NCBI RefSeq assembly: GCF_900172225.1
Contig: NZ_FWFO01000002.1
Span: 434,001 to 498,000, forward strand
Length of the DNA stretch: 64,000 bases
Origin: Falsiruegeria litorea R37
GTDB lineage: Bacteria; Pseudomonadota; Alphaproteobacteria; Rhodobacterales; Rhodobacteraceae
Direction: 5' to 3'
Notes under the pieces: generated by a model
Database searches by the model: none
What the model was told of the DNA's origin: nothing
What the model saw: the letters and a program-made list of their open reading frames with translations, nothing else
Made by a program: the position numbers and the translations under genes
Shown: piece by piece, positions 33,786 to 42,287 of the stretch
How positions within the stretch are numbered: the stretch's first letter is position 1
Layout: every line of letters begins with the position of its first letter

Positions 33786-35030
33786 TCACATTTCCCACGG
33801 AAAGCTGTCCAGACGCTCCGGTCCATCGTCAGTGATCAGCACCTGGGTTTCCAGTTTGATGCTTTCCGAACCTTTCTCACCAATCAGGCTCTCGACGCAA
33901 ATCACCTGACCGATCTCGAATTGACCGCCGTGGCTCGCTTCGAAATCTGGATGCAGCAGAACCACCGGCCATTCGTCCGCCATGCCGACGCCATGTGCGG
34001 CCAGCGAATAACGGTAGGGTTGATAGGCATCAGGGATCTGCCAGCTTTTGGCGTTGAACTCGGCAAAACTCAGTCCCGGTTGCAACAGCGTCATGTTGTG
34101 CTCGATCTGGGAGCGCGCGGCTGCGTACAGCCGTTTCTGCGTGTCACTCATCGCAGCATCGCCGCAGGTCCAGGATCGGCTCAGGTCCGCGCAATAGCCA
34201 TAAGGCCCAATCATGTCGGTATCAAAACTGATCATCTCGCCCAACTGGCATTCCCGGTCCGAGCATTCCTTGTACCAAGGGTTGGTATTCGGCCCGCAGG
34301 TGAGCAGCTTTGTCTCCAGCCACTCGCCGCCTGAACGGGCGTTTTCGAAATGTAGATGCGCCCATAATTCGCGCTCGGTCACGCCGGGGGTCGAATGCTG
34401 ATAGATGCGGGCCATCCCGGCCTCGCACACCCGGATCGTCCAGCGCATCAGCTCGATTTCGTCCGCAGATTTGATCGAGCGGGCGATTTCAGTGATCTGG
34501 CCGCCCTCGATGATCTGTACCCCGCGCGCGGTGAGCGCGGCGACCCCCTCGGGTTCCATCCGGTCCACCGCCAGCCGCATGTTGCCACCGCCGTGGGTGC
34601 GCAGTTCGGCGGCGATCTCATCGGCCCAAAGGTTCAACCTCTCATCTGCGCGGTCGCCCGCGGTCATGAACATCCAGCCAATGGAATTGCGCAACTCGTC
34701 AATGCCGGGCAAGCCGTTGTTCAGATGCTCGCAGCCTTTGAATTCGAACATGATCCCCGGCCCGCCATTCAGGATCATCGCGTAGCGGATCGGGTTGTGG
34801 CTGGTCCAGACACCCATGTTGGAGCTGTCAAACGCATAGCGGATGTTGACCGGATCATAGAGCAACAGCCCCGCCACATCATGCGCATCCATCAGCGCGC
34901 GGAACCGTGACAGGCGATAGGCGCGGGCGCGCTCCAGCACGTCATGCGATACCGGGCTTTTGAGCGGCTTGTCGGCGCCTTCGGAATTCAGATAAGCCAG
35001 TTTGCGATCGTCCTTGAACGGCGCGTTCAT
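33786..35030 (-). CDS. M24-family metalloenzyme, DddP-like
   Basis: 414 residues of pita-bread fold. Metal ligands are visible in SFDTDMIG (two Asp), CADLSRSW (third Asp), HGVGMADEWP (His) and two late Glu (VICVESLIG, KLETQVLIT). From memory the sequence resembles DddP, the roseobacter DMSP lyase in the M24 family: shared stretches include DPVNIRYA, HGGGNMRLAVD, GGEWLETKLL and GPNTNPWYKEC. It is about 30 residues shorter at the N-terminus. DMSP cleavage to acrylate and DMS is therefore a candidate activity, not established; a peptidase or another lyase is possible. Its ATG overlaps the stop of the 2OG-oxygenase gene. Confidence 0.72.
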   Translation of the reverse strand: MNAPFKDDRKLAYLNSEGADKPLKSPVSHDVLERARAYRLSRFRALMDAHDVAGLLLYDPVNIRYAFDSSNMGVWTSHNPIRYAMILNGGPGIMFEFKGCEHLNNGLPGIDELRNSIGWMFMTAGDRADERLNLWADEIAAELRTHGGGNMRLAVDRMEPEGVAALTARGVQIIEGGQITEIARSIKSADEIELMRWTIRVCEAGMARIYQHSTPGVTERELWAHLHFENARSGGEWLETKLLTCGPNTNPWYKECSDRECQLGEMISFDTDMIGPYGYCADLSRSWTCGDAAMSDTQKRLYAAARSQIEHNMTLLQPGLSFAEFNAKSWQIPDAYQPYRYSLAAHGVGMADEWPVVLLHPDFEASHGGQFEIGQVICVESLIGEKGSESIKLETQVLITDDGPERLDSFPWEM

Positions 35031-35812
35031 GAGGCGCGTCCGTAAAAGCCAATACGCTCTGCATCAGAAAACACGACGCCGGGGTTCTCGTAGAAGGAAA
35101 AGACCGAAATCACGCGCTCCTTGTCGCCCGACACAGGGGTCACCCGGTGGGCGGTGTTCTTGCCCTTGAACACATTCAAGGTGCCGGGGCTCAGCGTGAT
35201 GACCTTAGAGGCGGGATTCTCGCCGTTCAACAGCTTGGCCACGCCGTCGTAATTCGGATCCTCCTCGCTGCGCAGGTCAGTGCGGTATTCGAACCCGCCG
35301 CCCTGGTCAGGGGCTTGCAGCAGCAGGGTTGTGGTAAATTCAGAGCGGTCGAAATGCCAGTTCAGCGCCTGACCCTCCTGGTAGGACATCACATTCACCC
35401 GGGCCAGCGGATCGTCCATCACGTGCAGTTCCGGCATCTCCATGGTGGCGGCCAGAAAGGTGGCGAACTCGGGCCATTCATATAGGCGCAGCAGGGGCGA
35501 ACCTGCGATCTGGTCGGCGCAGAGCGTCCGGTTCGAGGTTTGGAATTGCCGCAGGGCAGGGTGGTCTTCGGGCAGACCGTCGATGTGTTTGAAATAGATG
35601 TTGTGCATCCGCTCGTGCAGGAATGCATCTGTCGCAAAGGGGGCTGACATCGCATCGACCGCCCTGGCTGCGACCTCTGGCAGCATCAGGCCATCCAGGT
35701 TGAACATGCCTTCGGCCTTTAGATCCGCTTTGCAGCGGTCAACAAGGGCTTGCCATTCAGAGCTGTGGGGGCGCTCCAGGGGAAAACGGTCAAGATCGAG
35801 AATATCGCGCAT
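35027..35812 (-). CDS. 2-oxoglutarate/Fe(II)-dependent oxygenase-like protein
   Basis: 261 residues. The double-stranded beta-helix metal site appears as HFDRSEFTTTLLLQ (His-x-Asp) and the distal His in NVFKGKNTAHRVTPV with the Arg that binds 2-oxoglutarate. The N-terminal third is helical. The start at 35812 is preferred (GAGG eight bases upstream); the longer frame adds an unstructured stretch. Coupled by ATGA to the DddP-like gene, so they probably act in one pathway. The substrate is unknown; the family includes hydroxylases and halogenases, but no Ala/Gly replaces the Asp, so hydroxylation is expected. Confidence 0.7.
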   Translation of the reverse strand: MRDILDLDRFPLERPHSSEWQALVDRCKADLKAEGMFNLDGLMLPEVAARAVDAMSAPFATDAFLHERMHNIYFKHIDGLPEDHPALRQFQTSNRTLCADQIAGSPLLRLYEWPEFATFLAATMEMPELHVMDDPLARVNVMSYQEGQALNWHFDRSEFTTTLLLQAPDQGGGFEYRTDLRSEEDPNYDGVAKLLNGENPASKVITLSPGTLNVFKGKNTAHRVTPVSGDKERVISVFSFYENPGVVFSDAERIGFYGRAS

Positions 35813-35914
35813 TGGGGAACCTCGGGAGTTGTGCTGCGATGACCCTGTCATCGTCATGCCAGGGTTGACCACTATGAAAAATCTTGGTGAGCATTAGGAA
35901 AACTTGGAGCAAAC

Positions 35915-36772
35915 ATGAACCTGCCCCCTTTGAACGCCTTACGGGCCTTTGAATGTGCTGCACGTACGGGCAGTTTTTCTGCTGCGGGTTCCGAATTGGG
36001 TGTAACTGCGGCTGCGGTCAGCCTGCAGGTGCGCAATTTGGAAGAGTGGCTGAACCTGCAACTGTTTGTGCGCAAGGCCAACCAGCTGCGGATCACCGAT
36101 GCAGGGCGCGACTACTATCAAAACGCAGCCTCGGCCCTGACGGAAATTGCGCGCTTTACCGATGCCCTGAGCCAAGGCGATCGGCAGCGTCCTTTTGTGA
36201 TCAGTGCCACGCCAGCTTTGGCGCAATTGTGGCTGCCGCCTGCTCTGGCGCGTTTTGCCGAGTTGCGGCCGGATGTGCCGATTGACCTGCGGTCCGAGGC
36301 CGAGGATCTGGATCTCGAGCAGTATGGCATCGATGTCCGGCTCAGCTATGGGGGGGAACTTCCGGATTATGCCAGTCGAGCGCTGTTTGCCGATCACCTT
36401 GTGCCGGTTGCAGCAGGCGAGGCCGAGATAGTCAGCCTGCGCGCGATCAACGTGAACTGGGGCAGCCGGATTTCATCCGTGCCCGGATGGCGGCAATGGC
36501 GTGAAATTCACGGCAATGGCCCATTCGAGGATTCCCACGTGGCGGCGGCATCGGTGCCCGAGGCGCTGGCGCTGTGCGAGGCGGGAATTGGTGTCGCCCT
36601 TTTGCCGCAGCGGGTTATCGCCGGGGCACTAAGAGCGGGGCGCGTCAGAAAATGTGATCCGCGATCAATCCAGATGCCGCGCCCCTACGTAATGATCAAT
36701 GCACACTACAAGGCAAAATCGCGACGGTTGATGGAGTTTCAAAAAGCGCTTCTCGGGGATGACGGAGCGTAA
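35915..36772 (+). CDS. LysR-family transcriptional regulator, GcvA-like
   Basis: 285 residues. The N-terminal winged helix (LNALRAFECAARTGSFSAAG, then ELGVTAAAVSLQVRNLEEWL) is typical of the GcvA/AmpR subgroup; a periplasmic-binding-like effector domain follows (about 92-285). It is divergent from the 2OG-oxygenase/DddP-like pair with about 100 bases between, so it probably regulates them. The effector is unknown. Confidence 0.88.
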   Translation: MNLPPLNALRAFECAARTGSFSAAGSELGVTAAAVSLQVRNLEEWLNLQLFVRKANQLRITDAGRDYYQNAASALTEIARFTDALSQGDRQRPFVISATPALAQLWLPPALARFAELRPDVPIDLRSEAEDLDLEQYGIDVRLSYGGELPDYASRALFADHLVPVAAGEAEIVSLRAINVNWGSRISSVPGWRQWREIHGNGPFEDSHVAAASVPEALALCEAGIGVALLPQRVIAGALRAGRVRKCDPRSIQMPRPYVMINAHYKAKSRRLMEFQKALLGDDGA

Positions 36773-36972
36773 ATCAGAAAAGTAAGTGATCGATCATTAA
36801 ATTTCGATGTTGAGCCTCTATCTGAGCTTCACTGACGCTTTCTGATGAAAAACGACGAAAATTCCACGTTGCTTTTTTGTTTGGACTGCTAAATGACGCC
36901 AAAATGGGCTAAATGTTCAAATGGCCCGTGACCGCCCTTAGATGGGTGGGACCATGCAAAGGAACTGCGCAG

Positions 36973-38076
36973 ATGAACTTTCATACTCGTGACATGAACG
37001 AGACCCCGGACCGCGAAGAGGCTGCTGCGGCGCTGGATGTGCTGCGCGCCTGGGCGAAAACTGCGACCGAGGCCGAAATTGCGCAGCTTGACCCCAGCGT
37101 GGCCCGCCTGGTTCCCGGATTGGTTCCCGTGAACTATCCGCCGCTGTCGCGCAGCTATCCCGAGGAATTTGAGGTCGACGACGCTTATAAGGCCTCGCTG
37201 CCGGATCTGCAGAATGGCCCATCCAGCCTGATCCGGGGTGCAAAGCAGCAGATCCAGCATGTGGGGATTTCCAATTTTCGTCTGCCGATCCGGTTTCACC
37301 GCAAAGAGGGGGCGGATCTGACGCTTGAGACCTCGGTTACAGGCACAGTGAGCCTGGAGGCCGAGAAAAAAGGGATCAACATGTCGCGCATCATGCGATC
37401 CTTCTACAAACACGCGGAACGCACGTTTTCGTTTGAGGTGATCGAGGCGGCGCTGGATGACTACAAAAGCGATCTGGAAAGCTTTGATGCGCGCATTCAA
37501 ATGCGGTTTTCTTATCCGGTGAAAGTGGAAAGCCTGCGCTCGGGCCTGTCTGGGTATCAATACTACGACATCGCGCTGGAGCTGGTGGAACAGAACGGTG
37601 TGCGTCAGAAAATTATGCACCTGGACTATGTATACTCGTCGACGTGTCCCTGTTCGCTGGAACTGAGCGAGCATGCGCGAATGAGTCGAGGCCAGCTGGC
37701 AACGCCACACTCGCAACGCTCTGTCGCGCGGATTTCGGTGGTTGTGGATTGTGATGCTGACTGTTTGTGGTTCGAGGATCTGATCGCGCTCTGCCGTCGG
37801 GCAGTTCCGACCGAGACGCAGGTCATGGTCAAACGCGAAGATGAACAGGCCTTTGCCGAGTTGAATGCAGCGAATCCGATCTTTGTCGAAGACGCCGCGC
37901 GCTCGTTTTGTGCAGAGCTTCTTGCCGACCATCACGTTGGCGACTTTCGGGTCATTGCCAGCCACCAGGAGAGCCTGCACAGCCATGATGCGGTGTCAGT
38001 GCTGACCGAAGGCCCGACCTTCGCTGCGGCCAGCCTGGATCCCAAGCTGTTCAACACCCTGTTCCACGTCGGCTGA
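36973..38076 (+). CDS. folE2: GTP cyclohydrolase FolE2 (type IB)
   Basis: 367 residues; converts GTP to 7,8-dihydroneopterin triphosphate, the first step of folate synthesis. FolE2 hallmarks are GISNFRLPIRF, KGINMSRIMRSFY and YVYSSTCPCSLELSEHAR, whose Cys is the metal ligand. The N-terminal extension (about 1-95) is longer than in the shortest family members. FolE2 uses several divalent metals and is often favoured when zinc is scarce; I see no convincing Zur site upstream. Other folate genes (folB, folP) lie 16 kb away in the window. Confidence 0.94.
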   Translation: MNFHTRDMNETPDREEAAAALDVLRAWAKTATEAEIAQLDPSVARLVPGLVPVNYPPLSRSYPEEFEVDDAYKASLPDLQNGPSSLIRGAKQQIQHVGISNFRLPIRFHRKEGADLTLETSVTGTVSLEAEKKGINMSRIMRSFYKHAERTFSFEVIEAALDDYKSDLESFDARIQMRFSYPVKVESLRSGLSGYQYYDIALELVEQNGVRQKIMHLDYVYSSTCPCSLELSEHARMSRGQLATPHSQRSVARISVVVDCDADCLWFEDLIALCRRAVPTETQVMVKREDEQAFAELNAANPIFVEDAARSFCAELLADHHVGDFRVIASHQESLHSHDAVSVLTEGPTFAAASLDPKLFNTLFHVG

Positions 38077-38094
38077 CGTTGGAGGAGCGAGGCG

Positions 38095-38176
38095 GGGAGG
38101 CTCCCGCCCGTCGTCGATGCATCGAAGATGCACCGCCTCCCGTTGGGCCGGGCGCCGCGCTTTGCGCGGCGCGCCA
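38095..38176. repeat. Composite palindromic repeat, copy E
   Basis: GGGGAGGCTCCCGCCCGTCG faces the folE2 stop codon 19 bases away. A TGCATC/GATGCA-type hairpin, then CCTCCCGTTGGGCCGGGCGC and a GC-rich stem follow. Its central 49 bases are an exact reverse complement of part of copy D. Confidence 0.78.
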
Positions 38177-38520
38177 CCGCCTGCCGCCAGGGGGGCAAGC
38201 CGGTTGCGGTGACAAGGGCGGTTGCTCGTGCGGCGTTCCAAGCTGCTCAATTTTTAGGCGCTTGTGTTGCTAAAGTCCGGCTGAAGCGAATTTGCGCCGG
38301 TATTTTGCGGGTGCGGCATAATTTTTGCTGCAAGTGCAGAATTGTGTCTTATATTGAGACTGAAAGCGTCAGCCGCGTAAGAGCCTCGCAGCTGCGTCCA
38401 TATGAGTGGGGCCGTTATGCGAAACCCAATCGAGACACGCCTTGATCCTTCTGTGGGTCGATTTGCGCCGGTTACGGATGCTTTTGTTGATCCTTCCTTT
38501 TTGACTTGGGACCCCCGAAC
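38177..38520. other. Upstream region of the Ala/Lys-rich gene
   Basis: About 340 bases without a supported gene. A small palindrome CTGCA-AG-TGCAG lies near 38330 and TATATT near 38351 could be a -10 element. It probably holds the promoter and leader of the gene at 38521. Confidence 0.4.
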
Positions 38521-39045
38521 ATGACCCCATTTCTCTATCCTATCCATGCTCAAACCGCAGCCATTCGCATGGCAGGCTACGCCCTGACGAAGCAGATCGA
38601 GCTGTTTCAAGCCATGTCACGCCTTACGACATTGAGCCCGATGTCCTCTGCTCAGAAATCGAGCGCACCGGTGTCCCAATCTGTGCCAGCGGTGAAATCG
38701 ACCTCGGCACGCAAGGCGGCCAAGGCGCAACCTGCAAAGACCGCACCTGCGCAGCGGTCCAAAGCCTCGGTAGCCAAGGCTGCACCCGTGGCAAAGGCCG
38801 ACAGCGCGGCAAAACCGACCGCTGCCAAACGCAAGCCAGTCGCACAGGCCACAAAACGCACAGCGGCAGCAACCGCAGCCTCTGCGCCCCGGACCAAGGC
38901 CAATGCAGCCAAGCCAGCCTCGGCTACGTCCAAATCCCCTGGAGATAAGGCCTCGGCAGCGACCAAGCCGTCGCCGACACGCGCCCGGCGTGCTCCGTCG
39001 CGACCGCCCAGCATGCCCAAACCCAAGTCGCAAACAGAAGGTTAA
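38521..39045 (+). CDS. Ala/Lys/Pro-rich basic protein, phasin- or histone-like
   Basis: 174 residues. The N-terminal 45 residues form an amphipathic helix with a hydrophobic face (PFLYPIHAQTAAIRMAGYAL then TKQIELFQAM). The rest is low-complexity basic sequence made of A/K/P/S/T words such as KAAKAQPAKTAPAQ. Similar two-part proteins are PhaF-like granule-associated phasins and H1-like nucleoid proteins. The start is the ATG just before the helix; no good ribosome site is visible. The function is not certain. Confidence 0.6.
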   Translation: MTPFLYPIHAQTAAIRMAGYALTKQIELFQAMSRLTTLSPMSSAQKSSAPVSQSVPAVKSTSARKAAKAQPAKTAPAQRSKASVAKAAPVAKADSAAKPTAAKRKPVAQATKRTAAATAASAPRTKANAAKPASATSKSPGDKASAATKPSPTRARRAPSRPPSMPKPKSQTEG

Positions 39046-39097
39046 GCTGTCGCCTTCGTCTTGACAGTCCACGACGCGCAAGCCAACCCTGCGCCTC

Positions 39098-40546
39098 ATG
39101 TTGGATATGCGCCCAGTTGGATATGTGATCGGGCTCTTGGTTGCCATTCTGGGCGCGACCATGATGCTGCCGATGCTGGCCGACCTCGTCGAGGGGCGGG
39201 GCGAATGGCATGTGTTCCTGCAAAGTGGGGTGATCACGGTCCTGATCGGCGGTCTGATTGCGTTGAGCTGCTCGAATGGCCTGCGTGAGGGGCTGACCAT
39301 TCAGCAGACGTTTTTGCTGACCACTGGTGTTTGGGTGGCGCTGCCGATCTTTGGTGCGATCCCTTTTATGTTCGGCGAAACCGAGTTGCGGTTTGTCGAT
39401 GCGTTTTTCGAATCCATGTCGGGGCTGACCACGACCGGATCCACCGTGATCTCGGGGCTGGATGACTTGCCGCGCGGGCTGCTCTTGTGGCGTGGGTTGC
39501 TGCAGTGGCTGGGGGGCATCGGTATCATTGTTGTCGCGATGGTGTTTCTGCCCGAATTGCGCGTGGGGGGGATGCAGATCTTCCGCTCTGAAGGGTTTGA
39601 TACCTTTGGCAAGATCTTACCGCGCGCAACCGAGATTTCGTCGCGGATTTCCGTGATCTATATCACGCTGACGATGACCTGTGCGCTGGCTTATGCGGCG
39701 TCTGGCATGGGGGCCTTTGACGCCTCGGTCCATGCGATGACCACTGTGGCGACGGGTGGGTTTGCCAACTACGACGCCTCGTTCGGAGCCTTCTCGGGTG
39801 CGGCGGAATATGTCGCGGTGATCTTCATGTTGCTGGCGGCCCTGCCGTTTGTGCGGTTTGTGCAGATGACAGCAGGCAGTGCGAGACCCTTGCTCGAGGA
39901 CACGCAGATCCGTGCCTTTCTGGCCACTGCTCTGGTTCTGGTGTTGGTGCTGACGGCCTGGAACGTGTTCTACACCGGCGCGGCTGGAGAGGCTGCGGTG
40001 CGCAAAACCCTGTTCAACACCGTGTCTCTGATGACCGGCACGGGATACGCCAGCGAAGACTACATGGCCTGGGGCGGGTTTCCGGTGACGCTGTTGTTCT
40101 TTGTCGGGTTGATCGGTGGCTGCGCGGGCTCGACCGCTTGTTCGATCAAGATCTTCCGGTATCAATTGCTCTTTGCTTCGATCAAGGCGCAGTTGCAGCG
40201 TATTCGCACGCCGCATGGGGTGTTCACTCCGCGCTATGCCGGGCGTCCCGTCGGGCCAGATGTCTTGAGTTCGGTCATGAGCTTTTTCGTCTTTTTCATT
40301 GTCACCATGGGGGCGGTGGCCTGGATGCTGGGACTGACGGGACTGGACCTGACGACGTCCGTGTCTGGGGCCGCGGCAGCCCTGGCCAACATCGGGCCAG
40401 GCTTGGGCCATGAGATCGGACCGGCCGGGAACTTTAGCGGGCTCAACGATACCTCGAAGTGGATATTGGTCGCTGCGATGCTGATCGGGCGGCTGGAACT
40501 GTTGGCGGTATACGCCATCCTCACCGTGCAATTCTGGAGAGCATGA
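39098..40546 (+). CDS. trkH: Potassium uptake protein, TrkH family
   Basis: 482 residues with about ten to twelve membrane segments and four pore loops carrying the filter motifs: ESMSGLTTTGSTV, TTVATGGFANYD, VSLMTGTGYAS and ALANIGPGLG. It forms the K+ channel-like subunit of Trk systems, regulated by TrkA, which is not in the window. The C-terminus overlaps the next ATG (ATGA). Confidence 0.94.
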   Translation: MLDMRPVGYVIGLLVAILGATMMLPMLADLVEGRGEWHVFLQSGVITVLIGGLIALSCSNGLREGLTIQQTFLLTTGVWVALPIFGAIPFMFGETELRFVDAFFESMSGLTTTGSTVISGLDDLPRGLLLWRGLLQWLGGIGIIVVAMVFLPELRVGGMQIFRSEGFDTFGKILPRATEISSRISVIYITLTMTCALAYAASGMGAFDASVHAMTTVATGGFANYDASFGAFSGAAEYVAVIFMLLAALPFVRFVQMTAGSARPLLEDTQIRAFLATALVLVLVLTAWNVFYTGAAGEAAVRKTLFNTVSLMTGTGYASEDYMAWGGFPVTLLFFVGLIGGCAGSTACSIKIFRYQLLFASIKAQLQRIRTPHGVFTPRYAGRPVGPDVLSSVMSFFVFFIVTMGAVAWMLGLTGLDLTTSVSGAAAALANIGPGLGHEIGPAGNFSGLNDTSKWILVAAMLIGRLELLAVYAILTVQFWRA

Positions 40547-42120
40547 TGAAAAGACCGTTGGGTGCGCAGATTTCCCACATGTTGAAAGATCGCGGGGTAG
40601 ACGTGATCTTTGGCATTCCGGGGGTGCACAATCAGGAAATGTACCGCGGCATCGAAGAGGCCGGGATCATCCATGTTCTGGCGCGCCACGAGCAGGGGGC
40701 AGGGTTCATGGCCGATGGCTATGCCCGGGCCAGTGGCAAGCCTGGCGTGGCCTATGTCATCACGGGGCCGGGGCTGTGCAACATCATGACGCCGATGGGG
40801 CAGGCATACTCGGATTCCGTGTCGATGCTTGTCTTGTCGTCCTGCCTGGATGAAACGGCGGCCCGCAAGGGGCAGCTGCACCAGATGAAGGACCAGGAGG
40901 GCGCGGCGGCCACCGTCTGCGATTGGTCTCATACGGCCCATACCGCGCAGGCGGCATACGGGCTGATCGAGCGTGCGTTTGAAGAATTCGAGACACAGCG
41001 CCCGCGACCCAAGCACATCCAGGTGCCGATTGCACAGCTTGAGGCTGACGCCGAGCCCGCACCGTTCCCGAACCAGCCCGCCCTGACACTCAAGGCCAAA
41101 GAGCCGGATATCGGGTCGGTACTCTCTCTGTTGAACATCTCTCAGCGACCCCTGTTCATTCTGGGCGGCGGGGCCAAATCCAACCTCTGGCGGCAAGTGC
41201 TGACGCAGATCGGTGCGGCATGCCTGACCACCTATGCCGGGCGCGGCATGGTGAGGGCGGGCTATGCGCTGGATTACGGGGCGGGCTTGGCGCGTCCCGG
41301 CAGTGCGGATGTGATTGCCTCTGCCGATCTGGTTGTGGCTGTTGGCACCGAACTGGCCGAGGTCGATCTGTGGCGCGCGGATCTGGGGCACACGGCAAAT
41401 CTGGTCCGGGTCGACATCGACCCCAGCGTTCTGGCCGATCCGCAGCGGGCTGCGATCAAGCTGCAGATGGACGCCGAGAGCTTTGCTTATGCCCTGTGGG
41501 AGGCGACCGAGGCGGCGTCTCCCAAAACGGGTTGGAGCGCTGAGGAGGTCGCTGCAACCCGCGCGCGATGGCATGCCGAAACAGATGCTGAACGTCCTGG
41601 GATCATTCCGGTCGCAGACGCGCTGCGCGATGCCATGCCCACGGATACGATGATCTTCTCGGACATGACGCAGTTTGCCTATGTGGCAAAAGAGGTCTGG
41701 GAAATGCACCGCCCCTATCATTGGCACCACCCCTATGGGTTCGGCACGCTTGGCTATGCTTTGCCCGCAGGTATCGGTGGGGCCGTGGCGCGACCGGGGC
41801 AACCGACGGCAGTGATCATCGGGGACTATGGCCTGCACTACACGCTGCCTGAATTGGGCGTTGCGGTGGAATTGGGTCTGCCGCTGCCGATCATCCTGTG
41901 GGACAACGGCAAACTGAAAGAGATCGAAGACAGCATGACCCGCGCTCAGATCGCGCCAAATGCCGTGATCGCCCGCAATCCGGACTTCTGCAAGCTGGCC
42001 GAGGCCTTTGGGGCGCATGCCGTGGCGCCCAAGGAGCTGACGCAGATGCAGGCTGCGGTGCAGGCCGCTTTTGCCGCCGATGGCCCGACGTTGATCTACC
42101 TGACACCTGACATTCTGTGA
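40543..42120 (+). CDS. ThDP-dependent decarboxylase, AruI/acetolactate-synthase-like
   Basis: 525 residues with the three-domain fold of thiamine-diphosphate enzymes. The cofactor-activating Glu is in RHEQGAGFMADGYARASG; the central domain has PLFILGGGAKSN; the ThDP/Mg motif is GDYGLHYTLPELGVAVELGL with NGKLKEI. Overall likeness is to AruI (5-guanidino-2-oxopentanoate decarboxylase) and related biosynthetic or catabolic decarboxylases, not to true IlvB. The start is the first of two ATGs, overlapping the trkH stop, so translation is coupled to a potassium channel, an odd pairing. Confidence 0.8.
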   Translation: MMKRPLGAQISHMLKDRGVDVIFGIPGVHNQEMYRGIEEAGIIHVLARHEQGAGFMADGYARASGKPGVAYVITGPGLCNIMTPMGQAYSDSVSMLVLSSCLDETAARKGQLHQMKDQEGAAATVCDWSHTAHTAQAAYGLIERAFEEFETQRPRPKHIQVPIAQLEADAEPAPFPNQPALTLKAKEPDIGSVLSLLNISQRPLFILGGGAKSNLWRQVLTQIGAACLTTYAGRGMVRAGYALDYGAGLARPGSADVIASADLVVAVGTELAEVDLWRADLGHTANLVRVDIDPSVLADPQRAAIKLQMDAESFAYALWEATEAASPKTGWSAEEVAATRARWHAETDAERPGIIPVADALRDAMPTDTMIFSDMTQFAYVAKEVWEMHRPYHWHHPYGFGTLGYALPAGIGGAVARPGQPTAVIIGDYGLHYTLPELGVAVELGLPLPIILWDNGKLKEIEDSMTRAQIAPNAVIARNPDFCKLAEAFGAHAVAPKELTQMQAAVQAAFAADGPTLIYLTPDIL

Positions 42121-42144
42121 TGACCTGCGCGGCCTGACGGCCTT

Positions 42145-42213
42145 GCGTCCTGCGGACGGCGGGGGGCGAAACACTCAGGGGCGCGGCAAAGCCGCGCCCC
42201 TGAGTGTTTCGCC
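42145..42213. repeat. Long perfect hairpin, repeat copy F
   Basis: Shares its first 24 bases (starting GCGTCCTGCGGACGGC) with copy A, then forms a perfect 23-bp stem (42165-42187 with 42191-42213) with an AAA loop. The stem sequence itself differs from that of A. It lies 25 bases past the decarboxylase stop, between convergent genes. The GCCCAACGGGAGG module is absent. Confidence 0.72.
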
Positions 42214-42287
42214 GGACAAGAGCTGATGATCCGCAAGGGGCACCGGAGCTTGGCGAGAGCGCTGTCCGGTTCCCGCACTTTGGTGTT

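Noticed and set aside
40234-42174. 646-codon minus-strand frame opposite the decarboxylase and trkH
   Set aside because: Antisense shadow; the plus-strand genes have complete family motifs.
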